Shown here piece after piece: positions 32,277 to 43,928 of a stretch of DNA of 64,000 nucleotides (position 1 is its first letter; each line of letters starts with the position of its first letter). Origin of the DNA: Hordeum vulgare subsp. vulgare (lineage: Eukaryota; Streptophyta; Magnoliopsida; Poales; Poaceae). The notes below the pieces were generated by a model. It was not told the DNA's origin. It did not search any database and worked only from the letters and a program-made list of their open reading frames with translations. A program made the position numbers and the translations under genes. Location: NCBI RefSeq assembly GCF_904849725.1, contig NC_058520.1, positions 533,934,083-533,998,082 on the forward strand, given 5' to 3'.

Positions 32277-32425
32277 AGGATTGCTATATTCTTTGTGTCG
32301 CTTGGGATTTATATCTGCTGATCACTAAGAAGAATCTGAAAGATCCAAAAACCAAAGTTTTGCCCTCAACTACGTGGGGAGGTAAGGAACGGCCATCTAG
32401 CTCTGCACTTGATTCACCTTTAGTT

Positions 32426-34426
32426 ATGAGTAAGTTTGCGACATCACCTCCTGCTAGAAATCTTGATATGTTGCCTGTGCTTGATGATGCTTATGATGCT
32501 ACTATGCCTGATACTGCTAGAGATGCTATGCCTGATACTGCTAGAGATGATATGCCTGATACTGCTAGAGATGCTATGCCTGATACTGCTAGAGATGCTA
32601 TGCCTAATACTGCTTTGCCTGATGTGCTAGAGATGCTATTTTGCCTGATGATGCTATGCTTGATACTGCTAGAGATATTACTTTGCGTGATGTGCCACTA
32701 GGGGTATTCCTTGATGCTCATATTGCTAGAGTTACTGCCAATGCTCGTGATGCTTCTGAAACTGCTGATACAATTGAGATAGAACCTGCTTTTGCTCGTG
32801 CTAGATCTAGCTCTCCTAGATATGAATTGCGTGATATACCTGACGGTTATGTTATGGAGGGAGAGATAGCTGAGGATTTTCTTGCGTGTAAGGATGCCTA
32901 TGACGCTGAGAAATTACTTCTCAAGTGGAAGGAAAAATCTCTAAAAGCTAGGATGAAATACGACCCGAAGTTTGCCACTTCACCTATCTTTATCACCGAT
33001 AAGGATTATGAATTCTCTGACGACCCTAAGATAATCTCTCTAGTCGAATCCGATCCTTTCCACGGTTATGAGTCTGAGACGGTCGTAGCCCATCTTACCA
33101 AACTACACGATATAGCCACCCTTTTCACTAGTGATGAGAAGATCCGCTACTACCATACCCTTAAGTTGTTTCCTTTCTCTCTAAAGGATGACGCTAAAGC
33201 CTGGTTCACTTCTCTTGTCCTGGATGTGTGAGTAGTCCCCAGGATATGGTCTATTACTTCTGTGAGAAATATTTCCCTGCCCATAAGAAGCAAGTGACTT
33301 GTAGGAAATATACAACTTTGCTCAACTCAAAGAAGAGAGTCTCCCACAAGCTTGGGGGAGGCTCATCCAACTACAGAATGCTTTGCCTGATCACCCTCTT
33401 AAGAAGAACGAGATACTTGATATCTTCTATAATGGACTTACCGATGCCTCTGGAGACCACCTAGATAGTTGTGCCGGTTGTGTTTTTAGGGAACGAACTA
33501 TAGAACAAGCTGAGATTCTACTGAATAACATCTTGATCAACGATAATGCTTGGACTATTCCCGAACCACCTCCTAAGCCAACTCCTAAGAAAAGAGGTAT
33601 TCTATTCCTCAGTCCCGAAGATATGCAAGAAGCCAAGAAATCTATGCAAGAGAAAGGCATTAGATTTGAAGATGTCAAAAATCTACCACCTATCGAAGAG
33701 ATCCATGGTCTCGATGACCCGATACAGGTAGTAGAAGTGAATTCTCTGCGTAGGTTTGATGAGAGTGATATTCCTTTTGACAAACCTGCTAGCCTATGCT
33801 TTGATGAATTTGACAACTTTGTTGCCAAACAATAGAGTTTCAATGATTATGTTAGCAGACATTTGGAACAAAGTACTCGTATGCTTAGTCATTTAAGTGC
33901 TTGTGTAGACAGAAATGTCAATGATCTGAAGCTTCTGAGTAAACATGCCTCTATGATTACTACTCACGTAGAACAACTACTTAAAGCTCAGAATGACTTG
34001 CTCAATGAATTAAATGACAACTCTGTCAAAGTCATTACTAGAGGAGGCAAAATGACTCAGGAATCTTTGTATCCTGAAGGCCATCCTAAGAGAATTGATC
34101 AAGATTCTCAAGGAATTAATGTTGATACACCCAGTCATCCTAAGAAGAAGAAGGATGATAGAAACCTACATGTCAGTTCACCAAATACCGTCACACCTGA
34201 AGAACCAAATGATATTTTTGCGTCCGATGCAGAAACACAATCTCGTGATGAACATGAACCTGGTGACAATATGGACAACGATGTTCATAATAATGCTCAA
34301 CCTAGCAATGATAAGGATGTGGAGATTGAACCTACGGTTAACCCTGATAACCCACAACCTAAGGGATACGATAAGAATGACTTCACTGCTAGGAAGCATG
34401 GTAAAGAAAGGGAGCCATGGGTTTAG
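32426..34426 (+). pseudogene. Element E gag with N-terminal 8-residue tandem repeat
   Basis: The ATG at 32426 (MSKFATSPPARNLD) opens a frame that quickly enters a 24-bp tandem repeat (32504-32612) encoding MPDTARDA units. A small indel near 32635 moves the reading to the frame of 32641-33231, with LHDIATLF and LKLFPFSLKDDAKAWFTSL, the hallmark of plant gypsy gag. Another shift between 33231 and 33340 leads to QAWGRL and LPDHPLKKNEILDIFYNGL (33383-33835). A stop at 33833 and a third part (33863-34426) follow, rich in Asp/Asn/Glu. No zinc knuckle was identified. It packages RNA in virus-like particles when intact. Confidence 0.85.
32504..32612 (+). repeat. 24-bp tandem repeat in element E gag
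   Basis: Four consecutive copies of a 24-base unit (atgcctgatactgctagaga plus tgct or tgat) start at 32504, 32528, 32552 and 32576, and a diverged fifth starts at 32600. Each encodes MPDTARDA or MPDTARDD. More diverged units continue to about 32690. Confidence 0.92.
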
Positions 34427-34432
34427 AGACCT

Positions 34433-35122
34433 ATGCCCTTTCCTCCTAAGCCATCCAAGAAAAAGGATGATGAGAATTTTGAGCGCTTTATTGAAATGAT
34501 GAGACCCGTCTTTCTGCAGATGCGGTTAATTGATATGCTCAAAATGTCTCCGTATGCCAAGTACATGAAAGATATCGTGACCAATAAACGGAAGATACCA
34601 GATCTTGAGATCTCCACCATGCTTGCCAATTACACTTTCAAAGGTGGAACTCCTAAGAAACTTGGTGATCCCGGAGTGCCCACTATACCTTGCTCCATTA
34701 AAGGAAACTATGTAAGAAGTGCCTTATGTGACCTTGGAGCCGATGTTAGTGTTATGCCTCTCTCTCTTTATCATAGACTTGAACTGGATAAGTTGACACC
34801 CACTAAAATTTCTCTGCAAATGGCCGACAAATCAACTGCTTTCCCTGTCGGCATTTGCGAGGATGTGCCTGTTGTGGTTGCTAACACCACTATCTTAACA
34901 GACTTTGTTATCTTGGATATTCCCGAGGACGATGCCATGGCTGTCATCCTCGGAAGACCCTTTTTAAACACTGCAGGGGCTGTTATAGATTGCAACAAAG
35001 GCAATGTCACTTTCCATGTCAACGGTAATGAGCATACAGTGCACTTTCCGAAGAAACGATATCAAGTACATTGCATCAATGCTATCCAAAAAAACTTCAT
35101 CGATTCTTGTCGGAAGCTTTGA
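34433..35122 (+). CDS. Element E aspartic protease domain
   Basis: The 229-codon frame follows gag after one stop at 34424 in the same frame. It contains RSALCDLGADVSVMPLSLY, the DLGA active-site motif, ADKSTAFPVGICEDVPV and AVILGRPFLNTAGAVIDC, which is typical of gypsy proteases. It ends at TGA after SCRKL, with about 80 further bases of weakly coding sequence to a TAG at 35198. No reverse transcriptase follows, unlike in C, D and G, so polymerase and integrase genes are absent rather than displaced. Confidence 0.85.
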   Translation: MPFPPKPSKKKDDENFERFIEMMRPVFLQMRLIDMLKMSPYAKYMKDIVTNKRKIPDLEISTMLANYTFKGGTPKKLGDPGVPTIPCSIKGNYVRSALCDLGADVSVMPLSLYHRLELDKLTPTKISLQMADKSTAFPVGICEDVPVVVANTTILTDFVILDIPEDDAMAVILGRPFLNTAGAVIDCNKGNVTFHVNGNEHTVHFPKKRYQVHCINAIQKNFIDSCRKL

Positions 35123-35399
35123 ATGCCCTATTCCTCGTGTCAAGATGAAGTATGATTTGCTTGTTGGGGATATACATATCCCCATTGAGGTGACTTAGTG
35201 GCTATTCGAAAATTCTCCGTTCTCTTTTGCGATTCGAGAAGGTTTTGTCATGAGGATTTGATCAACCCCATTGACGGATTTCTTTCGATGACCATGAAAT
35301 GGATGAATCAAGGAGTCACATACCTCTGTTTAAGCTTTCACTTTCTGTTGCTTGGAAGAAAAATGATAGATTTAGTTTAGTTTTCCCTGTTTTCTGTTT

Positions 35400-35760
35400 A
35401 AGCGTCCCGGAGAAAAGTACCCCGAAAATAAAAGTTCTCCGATGGTCCTGAAAATCTAGTATGATTTTTTCTGGAATATTTGAAAAATACTGGGACTGAG
35501 AGCTGGCCTGGGGGCCACACCAGTGGGACACAAGCCCTTTCACCGCGGCCTCCCCCTGGCCGCGGCAACCAAGCTTGTGGGGCCCACAGGGACCCCCTCC
35601 ACTCATTCCAGCTCCCATCCTCTTCTTCTACCTCCAGAAAAAATCGTTTCGCAGCTCAAACCCGTGTTCTTGCTCATTTGGCTGTGATTTTCGATCTCCT
35701 TGCTCAAAGCACCATTCTCCGAACCGTTTTGGGGAAATTACTCCTTGGTAAGTGACTCCT
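35400..35760 (+). promoter_or_regulatory. LTR-leader-like block upstream of element E ORF1-like gene
   Basis: The order aaagttctc..gtcctgaaaat..ggaatatttgaaaaatac..acaagc..ccgcggcc..ggccgcgg..gcttgtggggccc..cagaaaaaatc repeats, piece by piece, the leader of element E's own LTR (30700-30905). The hairpin is at 35528-35583. A ggtaagtga at 35747 could be a splice donor. The position just before the last gene suggests a duplicated promoter or RNA element for that gene, which is inference. Confidence 0.5.
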
Positions 35761-36626
35761 CCAGTGGTCCAATTAGTTTCTACTCTAGTGCTTTATCCTT
35801 CGCGTATTCTTGCTACCTTGGTGACCCTGTTCTTGAGCTTGAAATGTTGATTTTAGCGCGTGATACAGTCTCTAGGCACTAGTAGGAGTAGTTGCTACAA
35901 GGTGTGGTTGGTCTTTATTCACTTTTCTCTTGAACTTCAAAAATTTCAGCAAAAAGAAATTATGTTCATGAGGAAGTTTCATGGTGGTTCCTCAAGTAAG
36001 AAGGGTCCCCGTCTTTCTATTCGGGAGCCTGATCCTTATCAACTAAGGGACGCACCGGTACAACCGTGTGAATGGCCTTCCGATGAGTTCATGATCGAAG
36101 CAGGCTTCAAGGATGAGTTTGATACACTTGTCTGCAATGCCGGGTTAGAAGAATTCCTCTCAGATAAATGTGAACAGTATGCTTTGCTCACTGCCTCTTT
36201 CGTGCGTAGATTTAAATTTTCAGTTGGCCGTGACTCATCCATACTGTTCGATCTGTATGATAAATCCTATGCCATGGATTTGGAGGATTTCAATAGGATA
36301 TGCAAGATACCCGATGGGGGTAATCTTAAGGATCCTGCTAAGTCTTCGGTTAGAGATTTTGTCTCTAGTACAACTGTTGGACAAACTAGAGACATCACGC
36401 AAGCTATCATGTGAAGCATTCATTTCCCTGCCTTGCACTACTTTGCCCTCTTCATAGGTAGATGCATTAACGACAAGGTTGAACATTGTCACATATGCGC
36501 GTCCGACCTTAGTATCCTTAAGAGCGCAGTGACGGGTGACAAAAGCTTCAACATGGGAGCTATTATAGCAAGGAGGCTGAATAAGAATGCTATTGATGGG
36601 GATTTCTTTGGCGGCATCTATGCCAC

Positions 36627-38217
36627 TGCTACTGCGACAATAGACCTTCCCTCGCAACGGCGCTAGGAATCCTTTTGTCACGGGCTATGCCTATAGGGAC
36701 TTTCTTGGCAAATATGCAAAGGATTTCCCCGCGGCCTTGGAGCCTTGCGTTGGTGTTCCCTTGAAGATGAGAGGGTGATGTAGCACAGCGGCGGTAAGTA
36801 TTTCCCTCAATTTGAGAACCAAGGTATCGATCCAATGGGAGGCACGCGTCGAGTGACAAGTACCTGCACATACACAAAGAGCTTGCATCCAACGCTATGA
36901 AGGGGTTGTCAATCCCTTATAGATTGTTTGCAAAGTGAGAACTGAAAGCAAAAAGTAAACAAAGCAAAGTAAAAGCAAAAGTGGAGACGATAGTTGTGAA
37001 TAGACCCGGGGGGCGTAGTGTTCACTAGTGGCTTCTCTCATGAAAGCAAGTAGATGGTGGGTGAACGAATTACTGTCGAGCAATTGATAGAACCGCACAA
37101 AGTCGTGACGTAATATATGGCAATGATTATATCTATAGGCATCACGTCCAAAACAAGTAGACCGATACTTTCTGCATCTACTACTATTACTCCACACGTC
37201 GACCGCTATCCTGCATGCATCTAGTGTATTAAGTTCATAAGAACAGAGTAACGCCTTAAGCAAGATGATGATGTAGATGGACAATCTCATATCTACGATA
37301 AAAGCCCATCTTGTTACCCTTGATGGCAACAACACAACGTGTGCCTTGCTGCCCCTTTTGTCACTGGGAAAGGTCACCACACGGTATGAACCCAAAACCA
37401 AGCACTTCTCCCATTGCAAGAATCATAGATCTAGTTGGCCAAACAAAACCCAAGACTCGGAGTGACTTACAAGGTTATCAAATCAATCATATAAGAAATC
37501 AGCAAAGACTCAAATATAATTCATAGATAATCTGATCACAAATCCACAATTCATCGGATCTCGACAAACACACCGCCAAAGAGGATTACATCGGATAGAT
37601 CTCCATGAAGATCATGGAGAACTTTGTATTGAAGATCCAAGAGAGAGAAGAAGCCATCTAGCTACCAACTACGGACCCGTAGGTCTGAAGTGGACTACTC
37701 ACGAGTCATTGGAGAGGTGATGATGTTGATGTAGGAGCCCTCCAACTCCAAAGTCCCCTCCGACAGGGCACCGGGAAGGATCTCCAGATGAGATCTCACG
37801 GAAACGGAAGCTTGCGGCGGCGGAAAAGTGTTTTCGTGGATGCCCTAATTTTTTTTCTGGATTTTAGGGAATATATAGGCGAAAGATCTAGGGCAGGGGA
37901 GCGCCAGGGAGGCCACAAGTGTGGTAGCCACCGGCCCCCTAGTGGCGGCTACAGGGCTTGTGGGCCCCCTGTGGCTCTCGTGCCTTGGCCCTCAAGTCCC
38001 CAGATCTTCTCCTGTTCTGGAAAAATTTATTTCGGGGATTTTATTCCGTTTGGACTCTGTTCCAAAATCAAATCTGAGAAGAGCCAAAAACACAGAAAAA
38101 ACAGGAACTGGCACTTGGCACTGAATTAATAAGTTAGTCCCAAAAAAGATACATAAAACATCCAAAGTTGACAAGATAACAACATGAAACCATCAAAAAT
38201 TATAGATACGTTTGAGA
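36627..38217 (-). repeat. Element F 3' LTR
   Basis: It matches 41962-43566 throughout. The GC-rich hairpin is at 37912-37965 (tagccacc..agtggcggcta). A PBS-like ccctcgcaacggcgcta lies at 36649-36665, inside the LTR. Confidence 0.9.
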
Positions 38218-40893
38218 AGCATCCCCAAGCTTAACTCCTGCTCGTCCTCGAGTAGGGAAGTGATAAAGAATGAATTTTTGATGCTTTCATGCTACCTAGC
38301 ATAGATGTCCTTTGTAACTCCTCTTATGTGACGTGAATGTTCAGATCCATTAGATTCAAAACAATAGTTTGCTATTGATGTGGAGACCATAATAATTCAA
38401 GAAAACTAGCAAGGTAATCATGAACTTTCAAAATAACAAGGCCAAAAGAAAGTTATCCCTACAAAATCATATAGTCTGGCTATGCTCTATCATCCTTGCA
38501 CAACGAATTTAAATCATGCACAACCCCGGTATTGGCCAAGTAATTGTCTTTACACTTTTACTTTCTCAAACCTTTTCAACTCTCACGCAATACATGAGCG
38601 TGAGCCATGGTTTTAGCACTAAGTGGAATGGAGTGTGGTGGAGGTTGCAAGACAAACAAGGAGAAGATGGTCACATTAACTAGGCATATCAATGAGCTAT
38701 GGAGATGCTCATCAATAGATATCAATGTGAATGAGTAGGGATTGCCATACAAATGATGCACTAGAGCTAAGAGTATGTGAAAGCTCTTAAAGAAAACTAG
38801 TGGGTGTGCATCCAACTTGCTTGCTCACGAAGACCTAAGGCAAATTTGAGGAAGCCTATCATTGGAATATACAAGCCAAGTTATATAATGAAAATTTCCC
38901 ACTAGCTATATGGTGGTGACAAAACAAGAGACTCTCAATCATGAAGATCATGGTGCTTAATAAGCACAAGTGTGGAAGGATAGTAACATTGTCCCTTCTC
39001 TCTTTTTCTCTCATTTTTTTGGTGGGCTCTTTGGCCTCTTTTTTTTGGTGGGCATATTTGGCCTCTTTTTGTAAATGGGCTTCGTTGGCCTCTTTTATTT
39101 CCTCACATGGGACAATGCTCCATCAATGATGATCATCACACTTACAACTCAAAACTTAGAGCAATGATGACTCTATATGAAATGTCTTCGGTAGTGTACC
39201 GTGACAATGATCTAGCATGGCATAGACATTAATGGAAACATCATGCTTGCTATCTTACGATCATGCAATGGCAATGTAGAAGTGGTGGCACATGTCATGG
39301 TGGTAGTTGCATGGCAATATATCTCAGAATGGCTTTGAAAAAGCCATAGTAGGTAGGTATGGTGGCTATTTTGAGGGAGGCTAATGGTGGGTTTTGTGCA
39401 CTGGCGAAAGTTGCACGACACTAAAGAAGATAGTGATGGTGGAAGGTGAAAGTGCATCTAAACCATGGACTCAACATTAGTCATGAAGAACTCATATACT
39501 TGTTGCAAAAGTTTTAGTAGTAATCGAAACAAAGCATTCAACGCATACTCCTAGGGGAAGGGTTGGTAGGTATAAACCATCGCGCGATCCCGACCGCCAC
39601 ACAAAGGATGACAATCAATAGACTAATCATGCTCAGACTTCATCAAATAGCGGTTCACCATACGTGCATGCTACGGGAATCACTAACTTCAACACAAGTA
39701 TTTCTAGATCCATAACACCATACTACCATAACTTAAATATTACCACAACCACAACTCAAAATTAATTGAGATGAATCAAACTTCTCTTACTATTCAATGC
39801 ACATGAAGGTGGAAGTTTTCATATCCCTTTGGATAACTACCCCTTTTGAGACTACTTTCATAGCATAGGTAAACTACCAAGCCACGCGCTTCCGTGCTCT
39901 AAAAGATATAAGTGAAGCACATAGAGCAAAATCAACTAGCTCAAAAGATAGAAATGAAGCACATGTGAGCTGAATTGTCTACCAAAGGATATAAGTGAAG
40001 CTCGACAAAATCACGGTGAGTGCATGTATCTCTCTCTAGGTGTGCAGCAAGGAAGATTGTGACACAACAAAAATAAAAGACTCCTACGATACAAGACGCT
40101 CCAAGCAAAACACATAACATGTGGTGAATAAAAATATAGCCCCAAGTAACGTTACCGATGGATTGAAGACGAAAGAGGGGATGCCTTCCCGGGGCATCCC
40201 CAAGCTTAGGCTTTTACGACATCCTTGAATCAAATTGGGGTGCCTTGGGCATCCCCAAGCTTGAGCTCTTGCCACTCTTTATATCTTTATCCATAAGAAC
40301 TTCACCCAAAACTTGAAAAATTCAAAACACGAAACTTAAACAGAAACTCGTGATATCATTAGTATAAGAAAGCAAACCACCACTTCCTTAGGTACTGTAG
40401 CAAGCTTAAATTCAACTTATGTTGATGTTGGGTTACTGTATTTTCAATCTTCCATGGCTAATACCCCCCGATACTATCCATAGTTTCATCAAAATAAGAA
40501 ACCAACTCAACAAAAACAGAATCTGTTAACAGCAGACCAGTCTGTAGCAATCTGTATACTTCGTATACTTCTGTTACTTCAAAAATTCTGAACAATTACG
40601 ACAGTCTGAAGAATTTGCGTAGAAATCGGCAGCAAAAAGAATTAACTAAAAAGCTCTTACAGAAGAAAAAAAAGTTGCTGTCTTTTCCAGCATGACCAAA
40701 CGATCATCCCCAAGACTAATCATAGCGGTTTTACTTGGCACAAATGCAAAAGAAACACAAAAAACGCAATCATAACAGAATAATGAAAGTGTGGAAAACA
40801 TAAAACAGAAAGAAAAAGGATAGATTCGTTGGGTTTCCTCCCAACAAGCGCTATTGTTTAACGCCCTTAGCTAGGCATTGATTTCAATGATGC
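38218..40893 (-). other. Non-coding internal region of element F
   Basis: The minus-strand polypurine tract AAGCTTGGGGATGCT is at 38218-38232. The same GGGGATGC phrase recurs near 40177-40203 and 40249. The aaaagatataagtgaag repeat occurs near 39900 with diverged copies. No conserved ORF is seen. Confidence 0.7.
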
Positions 40894-41643
40894 TCACATA
40901 AAAGGTAAGGATTGAAACACAACGAGAGCATCATGGAGCATATGGCTAGCACATTTAAGTCTAACCCACTTCCTATGCATAGGGATTTTGTGAACAAACA
41001 ACTTGTTGGAGCAAGAATCAACTAGCATAGGAAGGCAAAACAAGCATAGCTTCAAAAATTTCAACACATGGAGAGGAAGCTTGATACTATTGCAATAAGT
41101 AGAAGCATAAGATCCTCTCTCATATTTATTTTCAGTAGCATCATGAATGAATTCAACAATGTAACTATCACATAGGATATTCTTTTCATGATCCACATGC
41201 ATGCAAAGTTGACGCTCTTCAAAAATAGTGGGATTATCATCAACCAAAGTCATGAATTCTCCAAACCCACTTTCAGTATTATTGCAAATATCATATTCAT
41301 CATGAGGTTTAAACAAATTTTCAAGATCATAAGAAAGATCATCACCCCAATCATGATTATTGTAATAAGTAGTGGTCATAGCAAAACTAGCAACCCCAAG
41401 CTTAGGGTTTTGCATATTTTTAGCATGATTGTCATTAATAGAATTTATAATGAAATCATTGCAATCATGCTTTTCATTCAAGGAGCCCTCGTGAATCATT
41501 TCATAAATTTCTTCATCACGATTTTCAGATTCACGCATCTCAAGCAAAACTCCATAGAGAAAGTCAAGTCCACTCAACTCACTAGCAATTGGTTCCACAT
41601 AAGTGGATCTCTTAAAGAGATTAGCAAGTGGGTGAGGATCCAT
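40894..41643 (-). CDS. Element F internal ORF, 249 aa, unknown function
   Basis: It is an intact frame starting MDPHPLANLFKRSTYVEPI, about 210 bases from the nearest PBS-like motif. It is longer than the element A version (209 aa) by an acidic, Asn/Asp-rich central segment (including YNNHDWGDDLSYDLENLF and NPTIFEERQLCMH). The C-terminus has a hydrophobic LKLCLFCLPMLVDSC stretch and the basic HKIPMHRKWVRLK. No gag, protease or nucleic-acid-binding signature is recognised. Being open in the youngest nested element, it may be a real product, possibly a replacement for gag. Confidence 0.65.
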   Translation of the reverse strand: MDPHPLANLFKRSTYVEPIASELSGLDFLYGVLLEMRESENRDEEIYEMIHEGSLNEKHDCNDFIINSINDNHAKNMQNPKLGVASFAMTTTYYNNHDWGDDLSYDLENLFKPHDEYDICNNTESGFGEFMTLVDDNPTIFEERQLCMHVDHEKNILCDSYIVEFIHDATENKYERGSYASTYCNSIKLPLHVLKFLKLCLFCLPMLVDSCSNKLFVHKIPMHRKWVRLKCASHMLHDALVVFQSLPFM

Positions 41644-41855
41644 ATCACTAGATTTTCAGCAAGCGAAGATGCAAGCATATTGAAGGCACATAACACACAA
41701 GCAAAGGAAAGGCAAACTAAAAAGGCAAAGGAGAAAGACAAATGAAAACGGCAAATGTGAAGTGGGGGAGAGGAAAACGAGAGGCAACTCGCAAAAAGGT
41801 AAATGCACGAGATGAGTTTGTGACACTTACTTGGATAGATCTTGACTTGATCTCT

Positions 41856-42000
41856 CCCCGGCAATGGCGCCAGAAATAGGCGTGTTGACGGGAGATTATT
41901 CTTGTCTTGATCTTCCTCAGCAAGCGACCCTTCTCCCCGGCAACGACGCCAGAAATCCTTCTGCTACTGCGACAACAGACCTTCCCTGGCAACGGCGCCA
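41856..42000 (-). repeat. Three PBS-like motifs around the element F 5' LTR end
   Basis: Complements of TGGCGCC.TTGCCGGGG-type sites occur at 41856-41872, 41935-41951 and 41984-42000. The middle one is in the normal primer-binding position, 10 bases from the LTR end at 41962. The outer one is internal, and the third is inside the LTR itself and is also present in the other LTR (36649-36665). Confidence 0.8.
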
Positions 42001-43566
42001 GGAATCCTTTTGTCACGGGCTACGCCTATAGGGACTTCCTTGGCAAATATGCAAAGGATTTCCCCGCGGCCTTGGAGCCTTGCGTTGGTGTTCCCTTGAA
42101 GAAGAAAGGGTGATGTAGCACAGCGGTGGTAAGTATTTCCCTCAGTTTGAGAACCAAGGTATCGATCTAGTGGGAGGCGCGCGTCGAGTCACAAGTACCC
42201 GCACAAACACAAAGAGCTTGCACCCAACACTATGAAGGGGTTGTCAATCCCTTATAGATTGTTTGCAAAGTGAGAACTGAAAGCAAAAAGTAAACAAAGC
42301 AAAGTAAAAGCGAAAGTGGAGACGATAGTTGTGAATAGACCCGAGGGCTGTAATGTTCACTAGTGGCTTTTCTCATGAAAGCAAGTAGACGGTGGGTGAA
42401 CGAATTACTGTCGAGCAATTGATAGAACCGCGCAAAGTCGTGACGTCATCTATGGCAATGATTATATCTATAGGCAACACATCCAAAACAAGTAGACGAT
42501 ACTTTCTGCATCTACTACTATTACTCCACACGTCGACCGCTATCCAGCATGCATCTAGTGTATTAAGTTCATAAGAACAGAGTAACGCCTTAAGCAAGAT
42601 GACATGATGTAGATGGACAATCTCATATCTACGATAAAAGCCCATCTTGTTACCCTTGATGGCAACAACACGATGCGTGCCTTGCTGCCCCTTCTCTCAC
42701 TGGGAAAGGTCACCACACGGTATGAAGCCAAAACCAAGCACTTCTCCCATTGCAAGAATCATAGATCTAGTTGGCCAAACAAAACCCAAGACTCGGAGAG
42801 ACTTACAAGGATATCAAATCAAGCATATAAGAAATCAGCAAAGACTCAAATATAATTCATAGATAATCTGATCACAGATCCACAATTCATCGGATCTTAG
42901 CAAACACACCGCCAAAGAGGATTACATCGGATATATCTCCATGAAGATCATGGATAACTTTGTATTGAAGATCCAAGAGAGAGAAGAAGCCATGTAGCTA
43001 CTAACTACAGACTCGTAGGTCTCAAGTGGACTACTCACGAGTCATTGGAGAGGCGATGATGTTGATGTAGAAGCCCTCCAACTCCAAAGACCCCTCCGGC
43101 AGGGCACCGGGAAGGGTCTCCAGATGAGATCTCGCGGAAACGGAAGCTTGCGGCGGCGGAAAAGTGTTTTCGTGGATGCCCTGATTTTTTTCTGGATTTT
43201 AGGGAATATATAGGCGAAAGAGCTAGGGCACGGGAGCGCCAGGGAGGCCACAAGCCTGGTAGCCACCGCCCCCTGGTGGCGGCTACAGGGCTTGTGGGCC
43301 CCCTGTGGCTCTCTTGCCTTGGCCCTCAAGTCCCCCGATCTTATTCTGTTCTGGAAAAATTTATTTCGGGGATTTTATTCCGTTTGGACTCCGTTCCAAA
43401 ATCAGATCTGGAAAGAGCCAAAAACACAGAAAAAACAGGAACTGGCACTTGGCACTGAATTAATAAGTTAGTCCCAAAAAAGATATAAAAGGTACATAAA
43501 ACATCCAAATTGACAAGATAACACCATGAAACCATAAAAAATTATAGATACATTTGAGACGTGTCA
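41962..43566 (-). repeat. Element F 5' LTR (1605 bp)
   Basis: It is complete, with TG..CA ends on the minus strand and a hairpin at 43247-43298 (gtagccacc..ggtggcggctac). It is nearly identical to the left LTR. Confidence 0.92.
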
Positions 43567-43928
43567 GCCACTCGCATAGCAAATTTTCTTGGAGTACCCA
43601 TCCGCGCAGGAGATCCCCCGCTCCATACAGCTTTCCTTGACCGCGTCGCTATGACACGCTACTAGTTCCTTGAGAGGGATGATGAATCCTGCCTATACCG
43701 ATTGATATTTAACTGGTAGCGTGTTTTCCATATTACCCTTCCTGCTCCTGCTTTCTTTGACTTTCAGGTAAACGGAGATACTACATAACCATAGGAGAGG
43801 CAGAGGAGTATGAGAGGGAGGCGACGACTGCTCGTCTCCGTGAGGCAGCTATTCAGGCAGTGGCTGCAGTGCTCCCGTATAACCCCAATTATGATTTTGG
43901 GTTTTGCCAGGACCGTCCTTGGGAGTAA

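Larger units (their letters stand above)
36627..43566 (-). mobile_element. Element F: non-autonomous Athila-like element, sibling of A
   Basis: On the minus strand it runs from TGACACGTCTC (43566) to GCAGTAGCA (36627), with the duplication GCCAC at 36622-36626 and 43567-43571. The 5' LTR is 41962-43566. The 3' LTR is 36627-38217 and lacks the last seven or so bases (the polypurine side reads tttgaga then agcatcccc). The internal region aligns with element A and contains a 249-aa ORF and no pol. It is inserted in the ORF1-like gene of E, so it is younger than E, which is younger than D. Confidence 0.92.
35962..43928 (+). pseudogene. Element E post-pol gene resembling Athila ORF1, split by element F
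   Basis: The first part (35962-36626) begins MFMRKFHGGSS and includes REPDPYQLRDAPVQPCEWPS, RRFKFSVGRDSS and MDLEDFNRICKIP. A TGA at 36412 interrupts it; reading resumes in frame with IHFPALHYFALFIGRCIN and GDKSFNMGAIIARRL. After removal of element F and one GCCAC the frame continues exactly at 43572 (ATR, then ANFLGVPIRAGDPPLHTAFLDR) to a TAG at 43663, and in degraded form to TAA at 43926. I associate it with the Athila ORF1-type protein family of unknown role. There is no evident signal peptide. Confidence 0.7.

Noticed and set aside
32504..32612. CRISPR-like array from regular 24-bp repeats
   Set aside because: Repeats are directly adjacent without spacers, in frame within gag, in a plant genome.
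35962..36626. Envelope-like protein in element E
   Set aside because: No signal peptide, transmembrane segment or cleavage site is seen; the sequence fits an Athila ORF1-type protein better.
40084..40275. Small ORFs opposite the non-coding part of elements A and F
   Set aside because: Not conserved between A and F in frame or length.
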